DNA of 8,461 nt from Spirochaetales bacterium (GTDB lineage Bacteria; Spirochaetota; Spirochaetia; DTKZ01), in the NCBI GenBank assembly GCA_017998025.1, contig JAGODW010000046.1, positions 1 through 8,461 of the forward strand. The letters are read 5' to 3'. Below, one piece after another: positions 1 to 5,936 of this stretch. The position numbers were made by a program, and so were the translations under genes. The first letter of the stretch is position 1, and each line of letters starts with the position of its first letter. A model generated the notes under the pieces. It made no database searches. It saw only the letters and a list, made by a program, of their open reading frames with translations, and had not been told where the DNA came from.

Positions 1-547
1 ACTCCTCTGCAGAAATGCTTTCGGAAGAATCTGGCGGTTCGTTAAAAGCGAGGTGACCGGTAATCCCGATTCCTCCATAGCAGACTTCGGCGCCCCCACA
101 ATCTTCGTAACACTGGTCAAACTCCTTTAATCGGAAGGGGTCCGGAAACCGAACTTGCTCCTGGGATAATCGGTTTTCTGGAGGAAGAGTTCTATCCTGA
201 AGAGGAGAGATGAGCTCCCTCTGGATGAAACCCCGGAAGGAAAGAGGAGAATCTTCCGGTATCCAGGAACCAGAGGGATCCAGGTACTCGTCCATGAAAA
301 AACAGGTAAGATTTTGGAGGTTCAGGGGACGCTCCCTCATAAGCCAGACGAAACGGCGATACTGGAATACAGGGCCTACGGGAAGGATCACTAAAGTGGA
401 TTTCCCCTTACTGTTGTTTTCCTCAATCAGTCGGTATAGAGAAAACGCCATATGGTAGTACAGATCGATATCTGTTTCTAAGATTTCCACAGGCAGGGGA
501 AGAGATTCTGACCGGCTCAAATCTGTGTTGTAGTAACTTGGGTTCAT
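1..547 (-). CDS. Glucosamine-6-phosphate isomerase/deaminase-like protein (COG0363 type), C-terminus beyond window
   Basis: The first 182 codons are visible; the gene runs off the left edge. The fold is recognisable from Met-Asp-Glu-Tyr-Leu at residues 85-89 (NagB active-site Asp region) and Gly-Ile-Gly-Ile-Thr-Gly-His-Leu-Ala-Phe-Asn-Glu-Pro at 159-171 (NagB catalytic His and Glu). NagB converts glucosamine-6-phosphate to fructose-6-phosphate plus ammonia in the cytoplasm. This copy is divergent. The early phosphate-binding loop reads Leu-Pro-Val-Gly-Pro-Val (55-60) instead of the usual Gly/Thr-rich loop, and residue 163 is Thr where E. coli NagB has catalytic Asp141. I recall a divergent COG0363 branch with a similar Trp-Ile-Pro and Leu-Ser-Phe-Arg-Gly-Phe segment (95-107 here), so the exact substrate is uncertain. 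The ATG at 547-545 lies 4 nt after the permease stop, with AAAAGG inside the end of that permease gene as the likely ribosome site. It is the fourth gene of cassette 1, suggesting amino-sugar catabolism. Confidence 0.85.
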   Translation of the reverse strand, partial: MNPSYYNTDLSRSESLPLPVEILETDIDLYYHMAFSLYRLIEENNSKGKSTLVILPVGPVFQYRRFVWLMRERPLNLQNLTCFFMDEYLDPSGSWIPEDSPLSFRGFIQRELISPLQDRTLPPENRLSQEQVRFPDPFRLKEFDQCYEDCGGAEVCYGGIGITGHLAFNEPPDSSESISAEE

Positions 548-551
548 GGTT

Positions 552-1373
552 TCAGCCTTTTACCGCACCGGACGTAAGCCCCCGGACGATTTTATCGTGA
601 AAAAGAATATATACCAGCACGCTGGGAAGAATGGTGATTACGATCGCAGCATACATAGCTGTGTAGTCGGTAAAAAACTGGCTGGTAAAGAAACGGATTC
701 CTAACTGAACCGTGCGGCTACGTACAGACGAGGTTAGAAGCATCGCATAGGTGAACTCGTTCCAGGAGTAGAGAAATACAAAGGTTCCTGCAGTGACAAC
801 TCCCAGTTGAGAAAGGGGGAAGACAATTTTGAAGAACCTCTGAGAAAAAGAACACCCATCTATTACGGCGGCTTCCTCCAGTTCCTTCGGAAGAGTGCGC
901 ATGAATCCATGGAGGAGGAACACGGAGATCGGAATATTGATCGCAGCGTAGGTTATTGTAAGACCGGTTAGGGTATCGTATAGGCCGAGGAGTTTTATGA
1001 TACTAAAGTATGGTACCATTAGCGCGATGATGGGGATCAGTACTCCTGCAGTGAGGATCGTAAGAATGAGGTTCTGCAGGATAAACCGTTCCCGGGACAG
1101 GACAAATGCTGCCATCGATGTGATAAGGATATTTAAAACGGTGGAGACTGTAGAAACCAGCACAGAGTTTAAAAACAGACGGGGAAGACCTGAAATCTGA
1201 ATGGCTTTTACGTAGTTTTCAAGCTGCCAGACTGCCGGTAGGCTGAAGGGTTGTGTTTCAAATTCAAAATTTGTTTTAAAGGATGAAAGTACCAGCCATA
1301 CCAGCGGAAGGAGCGTAAATACAAGAAAAAACAATAGGACTCCCCATTTAAGCAATTTCGCAATCAGTTTCAT
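552..1373 (-). CDS. Sugar ABC transporter inner-membrane permease, MalG type (cassette 1)
   Basis: Predicted 273-residue integral membrane subunit of a binding-protein-dependent sugar importer, the partner of the MalF-type permease encoded just upstream. Hydrophobic spans lie near residues 11-31, 67-92, 101-124, 133-155, 190-210 and 238-258, giving the six segments usual for MalG. The cytoplasmic EAA loop that docks on the ATPase is clear at about 166-189 (Glu-Glu-Ala-Ala-Val-Ile-Asp-Gly then Phe-Pro-Leu). The C-terminus, Gly-Leu-Thr-Ser-Gly-Ala-Val-Lys-Gly, is typical of the family. An ATG at 1442 would add 23 hydrophilic residues and overlap the preceding gene by 59 nt. I prefer the ATG at 1373-1371 because it has a ribosome site, sits 10 nt after the upstream stop and puts the first membrane span near the N-terminus. 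The substrate cannot be read from this subunit. Confidence 0.93.
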   Translation of the reverse strand: MKLIAKLLKWGVLLFFLVFTLLPLVWLVLSSFKTNFEFETQPFSLPAVWQLENYVKAIQISGLPRLFLNSVLVSTVSTVLNILITSMAAFVLSRERFILQNLILTILTAGVLIPIIALMVPYFSIIKLLGLYDTLTGLTITYAAINIPISVFLLHGFMRTLPKELEEAAVIDGCSFSQRFFKIVFPLSQLGVVTAGTFVFLYSWNEFTYAMLLTSSVRSRTVQLGIRFFTSQFFTDYTAMYAAIVITILPSVLVYILFHDKIVRGLTSGAVKG

Positions 1374-1379
1374 AGAAAT

Positions 1380-1385
1380 CTTCCT
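1380..1385 (-). promoter_or_regulatory. Ribosome binding site AGGAAG fixing the permease start at 1373
   Basis: AGGAAG on the minus strand lies 6 nt before the ATG at 1373-1371 and overlaps the stop codon of the upstream MalF-type gene (TAG, 1386-1384). The longer reading from 1442 starts inside that gene. This arrangement supports the shorter protein and probable translational coupling of the two permeases. Confidence 0.75.
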
Positions 1386-2265
1386 ATTGGAGCGCTTCGG
1401 AAACGTCTTCCGAACGGCCCAGGGTATTCCGAAGGGTGACAATTACCAGGACTCCCAGAAGGATCAGGGCGGTCCCGATAGCATTCGCCCTTCCATACCG
1501 GAGGTAACTCATATTGTTGTACAGTTGTATCCCCATTACCGAGGTAGAGTTGGCCGGCCCGCCTCCAGTCATGAGGAAGGTAGCTTCAAAGTGTCGTAAC
1601 CCGTACGCCATAGCAAGGGTCATACAGGTAACCAGGATGCTCCGGAGCATCGGCAGAGTAATGTGCCACTCTTGCTGAAGGACGCTGGCTCCGTCCATCT
1701 CCGCTGCTTCGTAGTAGGAACTGGGTATCGCCATAGCTCCGGCAAGAATAATGATCATGAAGTATCCGATGTAGAGGACCTGCTGAAGAATGATGGCAGG
1801 AAGCGCGGTTTCTATCTCTCCAAGCCAGTTCCGTGCCCAGGAGCTGTATCCCAAAAGCTCCAGCAGTTTGTTCAACACTCCATACTCTGCGTTGTAGATA
1901 GCGAGCCATAGCATGGAAATCGCTACCTGGGAAATCACATTCGGGAGGAAGTAGAGAGTCCGAAAAAACTTCCATCCCGAAGGTTTGCGTGCCAGAATCA
2001 AGGCAACGAGTGCAGCGAGAGGAATCTGAAGAAATCCCAGAGAGAAGGCCCATATAAAGTTGTTCCGTACGGAGAGGAGAAAGGTATCATCCTGTAGCAG
2101 GGCGCTGTAGTTTTGCAATCCTATAAATTGAGGGGGGAGAACCCCATTCCATTGGGTAAAACCCACGGCGAATACAAACCCTAAGGGGTAAATGAAAAAT
2201 AGGATGTATAGAACAGCAACTGGAAACAGAAACAGCAAAATGCCTTTCCACGGCGTCTTGTTCAT
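1384..2265 (-). CDS. Sugar ABC transporter inner-membrane permease, MalF type (cassette 1)
   Basis: 293-residue membrane subunit that should pair with the MalG-type protein encoded next. The first hydrophobic span is at about 9-36, with further spans near 70-92, 105-125, 155-180, 208-223 and 262-278. The EAA loop contacting the ATPase is Glu-Ala-Ala-Glu-Met-Asp-Gly at about 186-192, ending Leu-Pro at 204-205. A Thr-Gly-Gly-Gly-Pro motif at 233-237 followed by Asn-Ser-Thr-Ser is characteristic of MalF/UgpA-type sugar permeases. The ATG at 2265-2263 lies 21 nt after the binding-protein stop. An AGGGAGG ribosome site sits 4 nt upstream of it, within a small inverted repeat. The length is normal for compact CUT1 permeases, which lack the large periplasmic insert of E. 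coli MalF. Confidence 0.93.
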   Translation of the reverse strand: MNKTPWKGILLFLFPVAVLYILFFIYPLGFVFAVGFTQWNGVLPPQFIGLQNYSALLQDDTFLLSVRNNFIWAFSLGFLQIPLAALVALILARKPSGWKFFRTLYFLPNVISQVAISMLWLAIYNAEYGVLNKLLELLGYSSWARNWLGEIETALPAIILQQVLYIGYFMIIILAGAMAIPSSYYEAAEMDGASVLQQEWHITLPMLRSILVTCMTLAMAYGLRHFEATFLMTGGGPANSTSVMGIQLYNNMSYLRYGRANAIGTALILLGVLVIVTLRNTLGRSEDVSEALQ

Positions 2266-2276
2266 AGGGCCTCCCT
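2266..2276 (-). promoter_or_regulatory. Ribosome site inside a small inverted repeat before the MalF-type gene
   Basis: The minus-strand sequence AGGGAGGCCCT touches the ATG at 2265. Its AGGG and CCCT arms can pair around an AGG loop, partly covering the Shine-Dalgarno sequence. A four-pair stem is weak. It might lower permease translation relative to the binding protein, but this is inference only. Confidence 0.35.
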
Positions 2277-2286
2277 GGGAAAGATG

Positions 2287-3552
2287 TTATTTATTTGCCT
2301 GTATCAGCATCTCTACGAATTGCTGCGGGGTTGCCTTTCCTAAAACCATTGCACCAATGGCATGACCCAGTGCCTGTGTTACCTGGACGGAATATTGGCC
2401 CTGGAAATGGGGAACCACAAATTTCGCCTGATTGGAAATTGCCACAAACTCTTTTAGCAACGGATCAACATCGGAACCCAGCTCATACTTTAAGGCAAAC
2501 ATGGCGCCGGAACGCTCAGAGATCATTTTTACATTATCCGGTTTTGTCATCCAGCGGAGGAATTTCAACACCGCCTCCCGTTTCGCAGGATCTTTCGCAT
2601 TAGCAGCAGCCAGGTTTGAAAGCTGAAAGCCGATCATTCCCCCGTAGGTACCACCCGTTACCGCAGGGGCAAACGCAAGCCGTGTAGCAGTGTGTACTGC
2701 CGGGGCATCTTTTTTCATCCTGCCGATATACCAGGGGCCGTTTATAAAGATCGCTGTCCGTCCTGATAGATAGTGTCCACCTGCCACTCCCGCATCTGCC
2801 CCTACGGCGTCCTTCGTGGTGTTACCGTCTGAGTAGAGTTTTAGCAGGATCTCGGCAGCCTGAACATACTGTGGATGGGTTAGCGGGCGGTTCCACACAT
2901 CCGGTCCTCCGATAGAAATCAATATATGACTGTACCATAGCATGGAAGTCCAGGCATTCACTCCTCCTGTCATCTGGGAGGTGGGGACGATCCCTGCCGC
3001 CTTTAGTTTATCACAGGCAACCCAGAACTCCTCGAAGGTTTTGGGGAATTCCGTAATTCCCGCTTTCTTGAACAGTTCTGTATTGTACCAGATAGGAGCA
3101 GTACCGATTTCATACGGTACGGTTTTTGTTCGGCCTTTTTGGGTGCTTGCCTGGATGTATCCTTCCTGAAAGTCCTTTGCCCACTCACCTTTCAGATCCG
3201 CCGTGAAGTCCATCAAAATATCTCCGTCGTAATACTGGAATGTCGTAGGATCAGGATTAAAAATGAACACATCGGGCACAACACCAGCGGCGAGGCTGGC
3301 ATTGATTTTAGTCCGGTACGGGTCCGGAGAAGGATTTTCCTCCACGACGACTTTAATCTTTCCCGCATTGTCTGCGTTAAACTTGGCAATTAACTCTGCA
3401 ACCGGCCCAGCTTTTGAGTCCTGCCCCACCCAGAAGCTGGGGAAATTGATGGTAATTTCCTTTGCCTCTTTTGCTCCTCCGGCAAAAATACCCACGGTGA
3501 TCCATAACAGGCCAACGAGAAGCCCTATCGCTCTCACATTCCATCTTTTCAT
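2287..3552 (-). CDS. Sugar ABC transporter periplasmic solute-binding protein, family 1 (cassette 1)
   Basis: 421-residue binding protein expected to capture a sugar in the periplasm and deliver it to the two permeases encoded downstream. A signal peptide covers roughly residues 1-24 (Lys/Arg start, hydrophobic core, Ile-Phe-Ala then Gly-Gly-Ala-Lys-Glu). There is no lipobox Cys, so a free periplasmic protein is predicted. The mature part has family 1 (MalE-like) hallmarks: an N-terminal Ile-Thr-Ile-Asn-Phe strand, a Pro-Asp-Val-Phe segment, the Pro-Tyr-Glu-Ile-Gly then Trp-Tyr-Asn-Thr-Glu-Leu-Phe-Lys-Lys-Ala-Gly-Ile stretch, and an Ile-Phe-Ile-Asn-Gly-Pro-Trp-Tyr motif before the C-terminal lobe. 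The ATG at 3552 is preceded by AAGGAGG at 5 nt spacing, the strongest ribosome site of the cassette, matching the usual excess of binding protein. The gene is first in its operon behind a near-consensus promoter. Amino-sugar specificity is suggested only by the isomerase-like gene downstream. Confidence 0.93.
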   Translation of the reverse strand: MKRWNVRAIGLLVGLLWITVGIFAGGAKEAKEITINFPSFWVGQDSKAGPVAELIAKFNADNAGKIKVVVEENPSPDPYRTKINASLAAGVVPDVFIFNPDPTTFQYYDGDILMDFTADLKGEWAKDFQEGYIQASTQKGRTKTVPYEIGTAPIWYNTELFKKAGITEFPKTFEEFWVACDKLKAAGIVPTSQMTGGVNAWTSMLWYSHILISIGGPDVWNRPLTHPQYVQAAEILLKLYSDGNTTKDAVGADAGVAGGHYLSGRTAIFINGPWYIGRMKKDAPAVHTATRLAFAPAVTGGTYGGMIGFQLSNLAAANAKDPAKREAVLKFLRWMTKPDNVKMISERSGAMFALKYELGSDVDPLLKEFVAISNQAKFVVPHFQGQYSVQVTQALGHAIGAMVLGKATPQQFVEMLIQANK

Positions 3553-3589
3553 AGGAACCTCCTTGAATTAGTTATTTTCAAACAGAAAT

Positions 3590-3619
3590 AGTATAAGGGG
3601 TGAAACAAGGGGATGTCAA
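3590..3619 (-). promoter_or_regulatory. Sigma70-type promoter of cassette 1
   Basis: On the minus strand a perfect TTGACA -35 box (3619-3614) is followed after 18 nt by TATACT (3595-3590). Transcription would start near 3583, about 30 nt before the binding-protein ATG at 3552. A palindrome AATTTAAATT (3618-3627) overlaps the upstream edge of the -35 box and might be a protein site. The promoter lies 42 bp inside the flank of the insertion sequence and is intact. Confidence 0.75.
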
Positions 3620-3661
3620 TTTAAATTCCCGATACAGTCAGGTAGCGCGAGCAGTAATATA

Positions 3662-3675
3662 AAGTGTCCACCTAA
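3662..3675 (+). repeat. Left terminal inverted repeat of the IS30 element
   Basis: AAGTGTCCACCTAA matches the reverse complement of the right end (AAATGTCCACTTAA) at 12 of 14 positions, with a shared TGTCCAC core. The outer limit is uncertain by 1-3 bases. Confidence 0.7.
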
Positions 3676-3766
3676 AAACGCAGAGGTAAGGAAAAGAAAA
3701 GAGAAGTCCCATGGGAACCGTGTTAAGATTGGTATATCAACAAAACAAACAAAACACGGAGACACC

Positions 3767-4886
3767 ATGGGGCGCACAAAGCTTACATTGGAACCGCACT
3801 GCAGGGGAAGTCACTTCACGTGGGATGAGCGGTTACGGTTGCAATACCCCTATGCGGGCAGCAATGGCTACCGCAAGGAACGCAGCCCCACGGTGCTGGG
3901 AAAGATCTTGCAGAAGAGTCCCAGGACGATTAGCAGGGAACTGGATCGGGGGATGGTGGAACATGTGCTCACCGAGACACCGTTCACGCGGATCGAGTAC
4001 AACGGCGAGCACGCCCAGTTCGACACCCAGGAGAAGATGAAATACAAGGGGCCGTCGACGAAGTCGGGCAAGCATCATGAGTTGGTGCAGCGGATGGCGG
4101 AACTGATCCTGGAGGAGCACTACAGCCCCTACGCCTTGCTGGAGCGGTTGGGCAAGGAGGAAGCCTGGCCGCAGGGGCTGAGGATCTGCGAGAAGACACT
4201 GTACAACTGGATAGAGGCCGGGGACATACCCGGGGTCGCCATCGGGAACCTGCCGAGGAAAGGGGGCGATGAAACGCAAGGCAGGCCATGGAAGGTAAAG
4301 GATGCACGCCAACAGGGAATTCTCCGTCCGATCCATAGAGAAACGTCCCAAGGAGGTGCTCGGGCGCCTACAGCCCGGCCACTGGGAGGGAGACACGGTC
4401 TACAGCAGGAAGGACGGGTCGAGCGAATGCTTGCTGACTCTGGTGGAACGCAAGACCCGCCTGGATCTGATACTCAAGATCCCCAACAGTAGCGCGAGAT
4501 CGGCGAGGAAAGCCATCGACCGCATTGAGCGGTAACTCGGGAGCCGACGGTTCCGTGAGATCTTCCTATCGATCATCTTCGACAACGGTTCCGAGTTCTC
4601 CGACGTGTCGGGCCTGGAGAACTCGGTCTTGACCAAAAGCAGAAGGATCCGTTTGTAGTTTGCCCATCCCTACTGTTCCTGTGAGCGGGGAACGAACGAG
4701 AACCACAACGGCATCATTAGAAGATTCCTGCCGAAAGAAACCGATTTCGCTTGCATCAAGGAGATGAGGGTCAGGCAGATCCAGCACGGGATGAACACCT
4801 ATCCCCGGAGGATCCTCAACGGACTCACTCCCTTGGAGGCATTCCCGGCACTCGATCTGAATGTCAAACTATTGGAGGCCTGCTGA
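3767..4886 (+). pseudogene. IS30-family transposase, frameshifted and with three in-frame stops
   Basis: DDE transposase that would bind the element ends and catalyse cut or copy steps. Translation starts at ATG 3767 with GGAG 5 nt upstream. Residues 1-166 include an N-terminal helix-turn-helix, seen around Ser-Pro-Arg-Thr-Ile-Ser-Arg-Glu-Leu (51-59). The frame is lost at a run of five G at 4262-4266. One extra G explains it, since the protein then continues in frame 3 as Gly-Ala-Met-Lys-Arg-Lys-Ala. Stops follow at 4296 (TAA), 4533 (TAA) and 4656 (TAG). Between them the catalytic core is readable: His-Trp-Glu-Gly-Asp (Asp codon 4392), Ile-Phe-Asp-Asn-Gly-Ser-Glu-Phe (Asp codon 4581), and Cys-Glu-Arg-Gly-Thr-Asn-Glu-Asn-His-Asn-Gly (Glu codon 4683). 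The last two are separated by 33 residues, the IS30 D(33)E spacing. The final stop is TGA 4884-4886. Inactive unless sequencing errors account for all four lesions. Confidence 0.9.
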
Positions 4887-4906
4887 TGGATAATTCTAAG
4901 AATCAA

Positions 4907-4920
4907 TTAAGTGGACATTT
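4907..4920 (+). repeat. Right terminal inverted repeat of the IS30 element
   Basis: TTAAGTGGACATTT is the imperfect inverted partner of the left end at 3662-3675, with two mismatches in 14. It lies 20 nt after the transposase stop codon, a normal distance for a compact insertion sequence. Confidence 0.7.
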
Positions 4921-4990
4921 CTCTTTACAAAAGACCCTTTTCTACTTGACCTTGCCCCATTCCTTTCTCGCCCGCCCCTCCCCAAGGGGG
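4921..4990. other. Short junction between dehydrogenase fossil and insertion sequence
   Basis: About 70 bases with no recognisable gene. The stretch carries several C runs on the plus strand (4955-4958, 4971-4973, 4975-4978, 4980-4983), hence G runs on the minus strand, directly followed by five G on the plus strand (4986-4990). Its composition differs from both the fossil and the insertion sequence. I see no clear rho-independent terminator for cassette 2 here. Confidence 0.5.
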
Positions 4991-5056
4991 AATTTTGAGA
5001 TTCGGTATATGAATTTTTGTGACTATCTGTCCACATCCGATGATACTTAAGTTGAT
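4991..5056 (-). pseudogene. N-terminal fossil of a Gfo/Idh/MocA-type NAD(P)-dependent oxidoreductase
   Basis: Reading the minus strand from 5056, 22 codons give Asn-Leu-Ser-Ile-Ile-Gly-Cys-Gly-Gln-Ile-Val-Thr-Lys-Ile-His-Ile-Pro-Asn-Leu-Lys after the first codon. This is the N-terminal Rossmann beta strand with a Gly-X-Gly-X-X dinucleotide turn plus the His-(Ile)-Pro element that opens many sugar and inositol dehydrogenases of this family. The codon at the expected start (5056-5054) is ATC, not ATG. It sits 6 nt after AGGGAG and 20 nt after the MalG-type stop, as expected for an operon gene. Similarity stops at 4990, where a C/G-rich stretch takes over and a TAA comes at 4927-4925, next to the insertion sequence. 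The family is about 330-390 residues, so over 90 percent is missing. In frame the reading is also open upstream into the permease gene, but that part is a shadow. Confidence 0.6.
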
Positions 5057-5076
5057 TTTTTGCTCCCTATGGTCTT

Positions 5077-5922
5077 TTACCCCTTGACTGCTCCCCCCGT
5101 CAACCCTTCCACTAAGTAGCGCTGAATCAAGATAAAGATTACGATAACGGGAACACTGACAATTGTAGAGGCGGACATCATGCCGCTCCAATCATGCTTA
5201 AACTCTCCTCCGAATGCGAGAACCATGCCGGGAGGAAGCGTTTTCATTGTCACGTCGTTGATCAAGACCAGGGGGAACAAAAGGTTATTCCATGCATCGA
5301 GAAAAGAGAATACACCTGTTGCGACAATGCCAGGAATGATGAGCGGCACCACGATTCTTCCCAGGATGGTCCATCGGTTACATCCGTCAACAACCGCTGC
5401 CTCTTCAATTTCTGTAGGTATCGAATCGACAAAACCCTTGATCATCCAAATGCCAAAAGGAAGGGCAAATGACGTGTACGCGAGGATGAGGCCAAAGTAG
5501 GTATTCAGAAGGTCGAGTTGTACGTAAAAGATATAGAGCGGGATAACAAGGACAATAAGTGGAAACATCTGGGTTACCAAGACACCCATCAGGATCGATT
5601 GCCTGAAACGGAAACGAAGCCTCGATAACGCGTATCCAGCTAAGACGGAAAACGCTAAAGAGATGGCCACGGTGCCAAGGCTGGTTATGACGCTGTTGAT
5701 GAAAAAGGTACTGATAGGGGTATAACCCTTTTCAAGCATCTTGTAGCTATTCACTGTCGGGTTAATAGGAAATAAGTCGGGAGGCACTTTAAATACATCG
5801 ATATTTTCTTTTAAACTTGTTGCCAGCATCCAATAAATAGGGAAGAGCGTCCATATAAGGGCGAAAGCTATGACAATATATTTAAATGTAGTCCAGAGCA
5901 CGGTGTTTTTACGTTTTATCAT
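5077..5922 (-). CDS. Sugar ABC transporter inner-membrane permease, MalG type (cassette 2)
   Basis: 281-residue membrane subunit of a sugar importer. Hydrophobic spans fall near 14-34, 73-99, 109-133, 141-162, 191-211 and 250-267, the six expected. The EAA loop for ATPase docking is at about 173-192 (Glu-Glu-Ala-Ala-Val-Val-Asp-Gly, then Val-Pro-Leu). The C-terminus, Glu-Gly-Leu-Thr-Gly-Gly-Ala-Val-Lys-Gly, closely resembles that of the cassette 1 protein. The ATG at 5922 is preceded by AAAGGAGG with 8 nt spacing, and the TAA stop of the upstream MalF-type gene (5939-5937) overlaps this ribosome site, so translation is probably coupled. It is the last intact gene of cassette 2. The reading frame after it is the decayed dehydrogenase. 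Confidence 0.94.
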   Translation of the reverse strand: MIKRKNTVLWTTFKYIVIAFALIWTLFPIYWMLATSLKENIDVFKVPPDLFPINPTVNSYKMLEKGYTPISTFFINSVITSLGTVAISLAFSVLAGYALSRLRFRFRQSILMGVLVTQMFPLIVLVIPLYIFYVQLDLLNTYFGLILAYTSFALPFGIWMIKGFVDSIPTEIEEAAVVDGCNRWTILGRIVVPLIIPGIVATGVFSFLDAWNNLLFPLVLINDVTMKTLPPGMVLAFGGEFKHDWSGMMSASTIVSVPVIVIFILIQRYLVEGLTGGAVKG

Positions 5923-5936
5923 ACGCTCGTCCTCCT

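Larger units (their letters stand above)
3662..4920 (+). mobile_element. Decayed IS30-family insertion sequence, about 1.26 kb
   Basis: The element is defined by an IS30-type transposase reading frame on the plus strand, visibly richer in G and C than its neighbours, and by matching imperfect inverted repeats at both ends. Its size fits the usual range of roughly 1.0-1.3 kb for the family. The left non-coding part (3676-3766) contains a palindrome TCCCATGGGA (3707-3716). The right non-coding part, after the transposase stop, contains ATTCTAAGAAT (4893-4903). I could not identify a convincing target duplication, so the exact ends may be off by a few bases. The element separates cassette 2 from the cassette 1 promoter and is oriented opposite to all surrounding genes. 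Broken coding capacity makes independent transposition impossible; it could move only if a related transposase acted in trans. Confidence 0.8.

Noticed and set aside
210..458. 82-codon plus-strand open frame
   Set aside because: It is the antisense of the isomerase-like gene, whose motifs on the minus strand are clear.
1586..2053. 155-codon minus-strand open frame within the cassette 1 MalF-type gene
   Set aside because: It lies wholly inside the permease gene in another frame; the permease frame has clear motifs and this one none.
3833..4396. Long minus-strand open frame of 187 codons opposite the transposase
   Set aside because: It is rich in Pro, Leu and Arg, has no recognisable domain and is the antisense of a GC-rich IS30 frame, a common artefact.
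4928..4941. A/T-rich hairpin (AAAAG, CTTTT) as a terminator of cassette 2
   Set aside because: Five A/T-rich pairs with a three-base loop and no following U run are too weak for a rho-independent terminator.
5028..5034. A third copy of TGTCCAC, the core of the insertion-sequence ends
   Set aside because: It encodes the conserved Cys-Gly-Gln of the dehydrogenase fossil on the other strand and has no extended match to the inverted repeats, so it is coincidence.
4925..5191. An 88-codon minus-strand open frame starting inside the cassette 2 MalG-type gene
   Set aside because: Its first part is a shadow of the permease frame. Only the segment from 5056 to 4991 has family resemblance, so it is reported as a fossil rather than as a gene.
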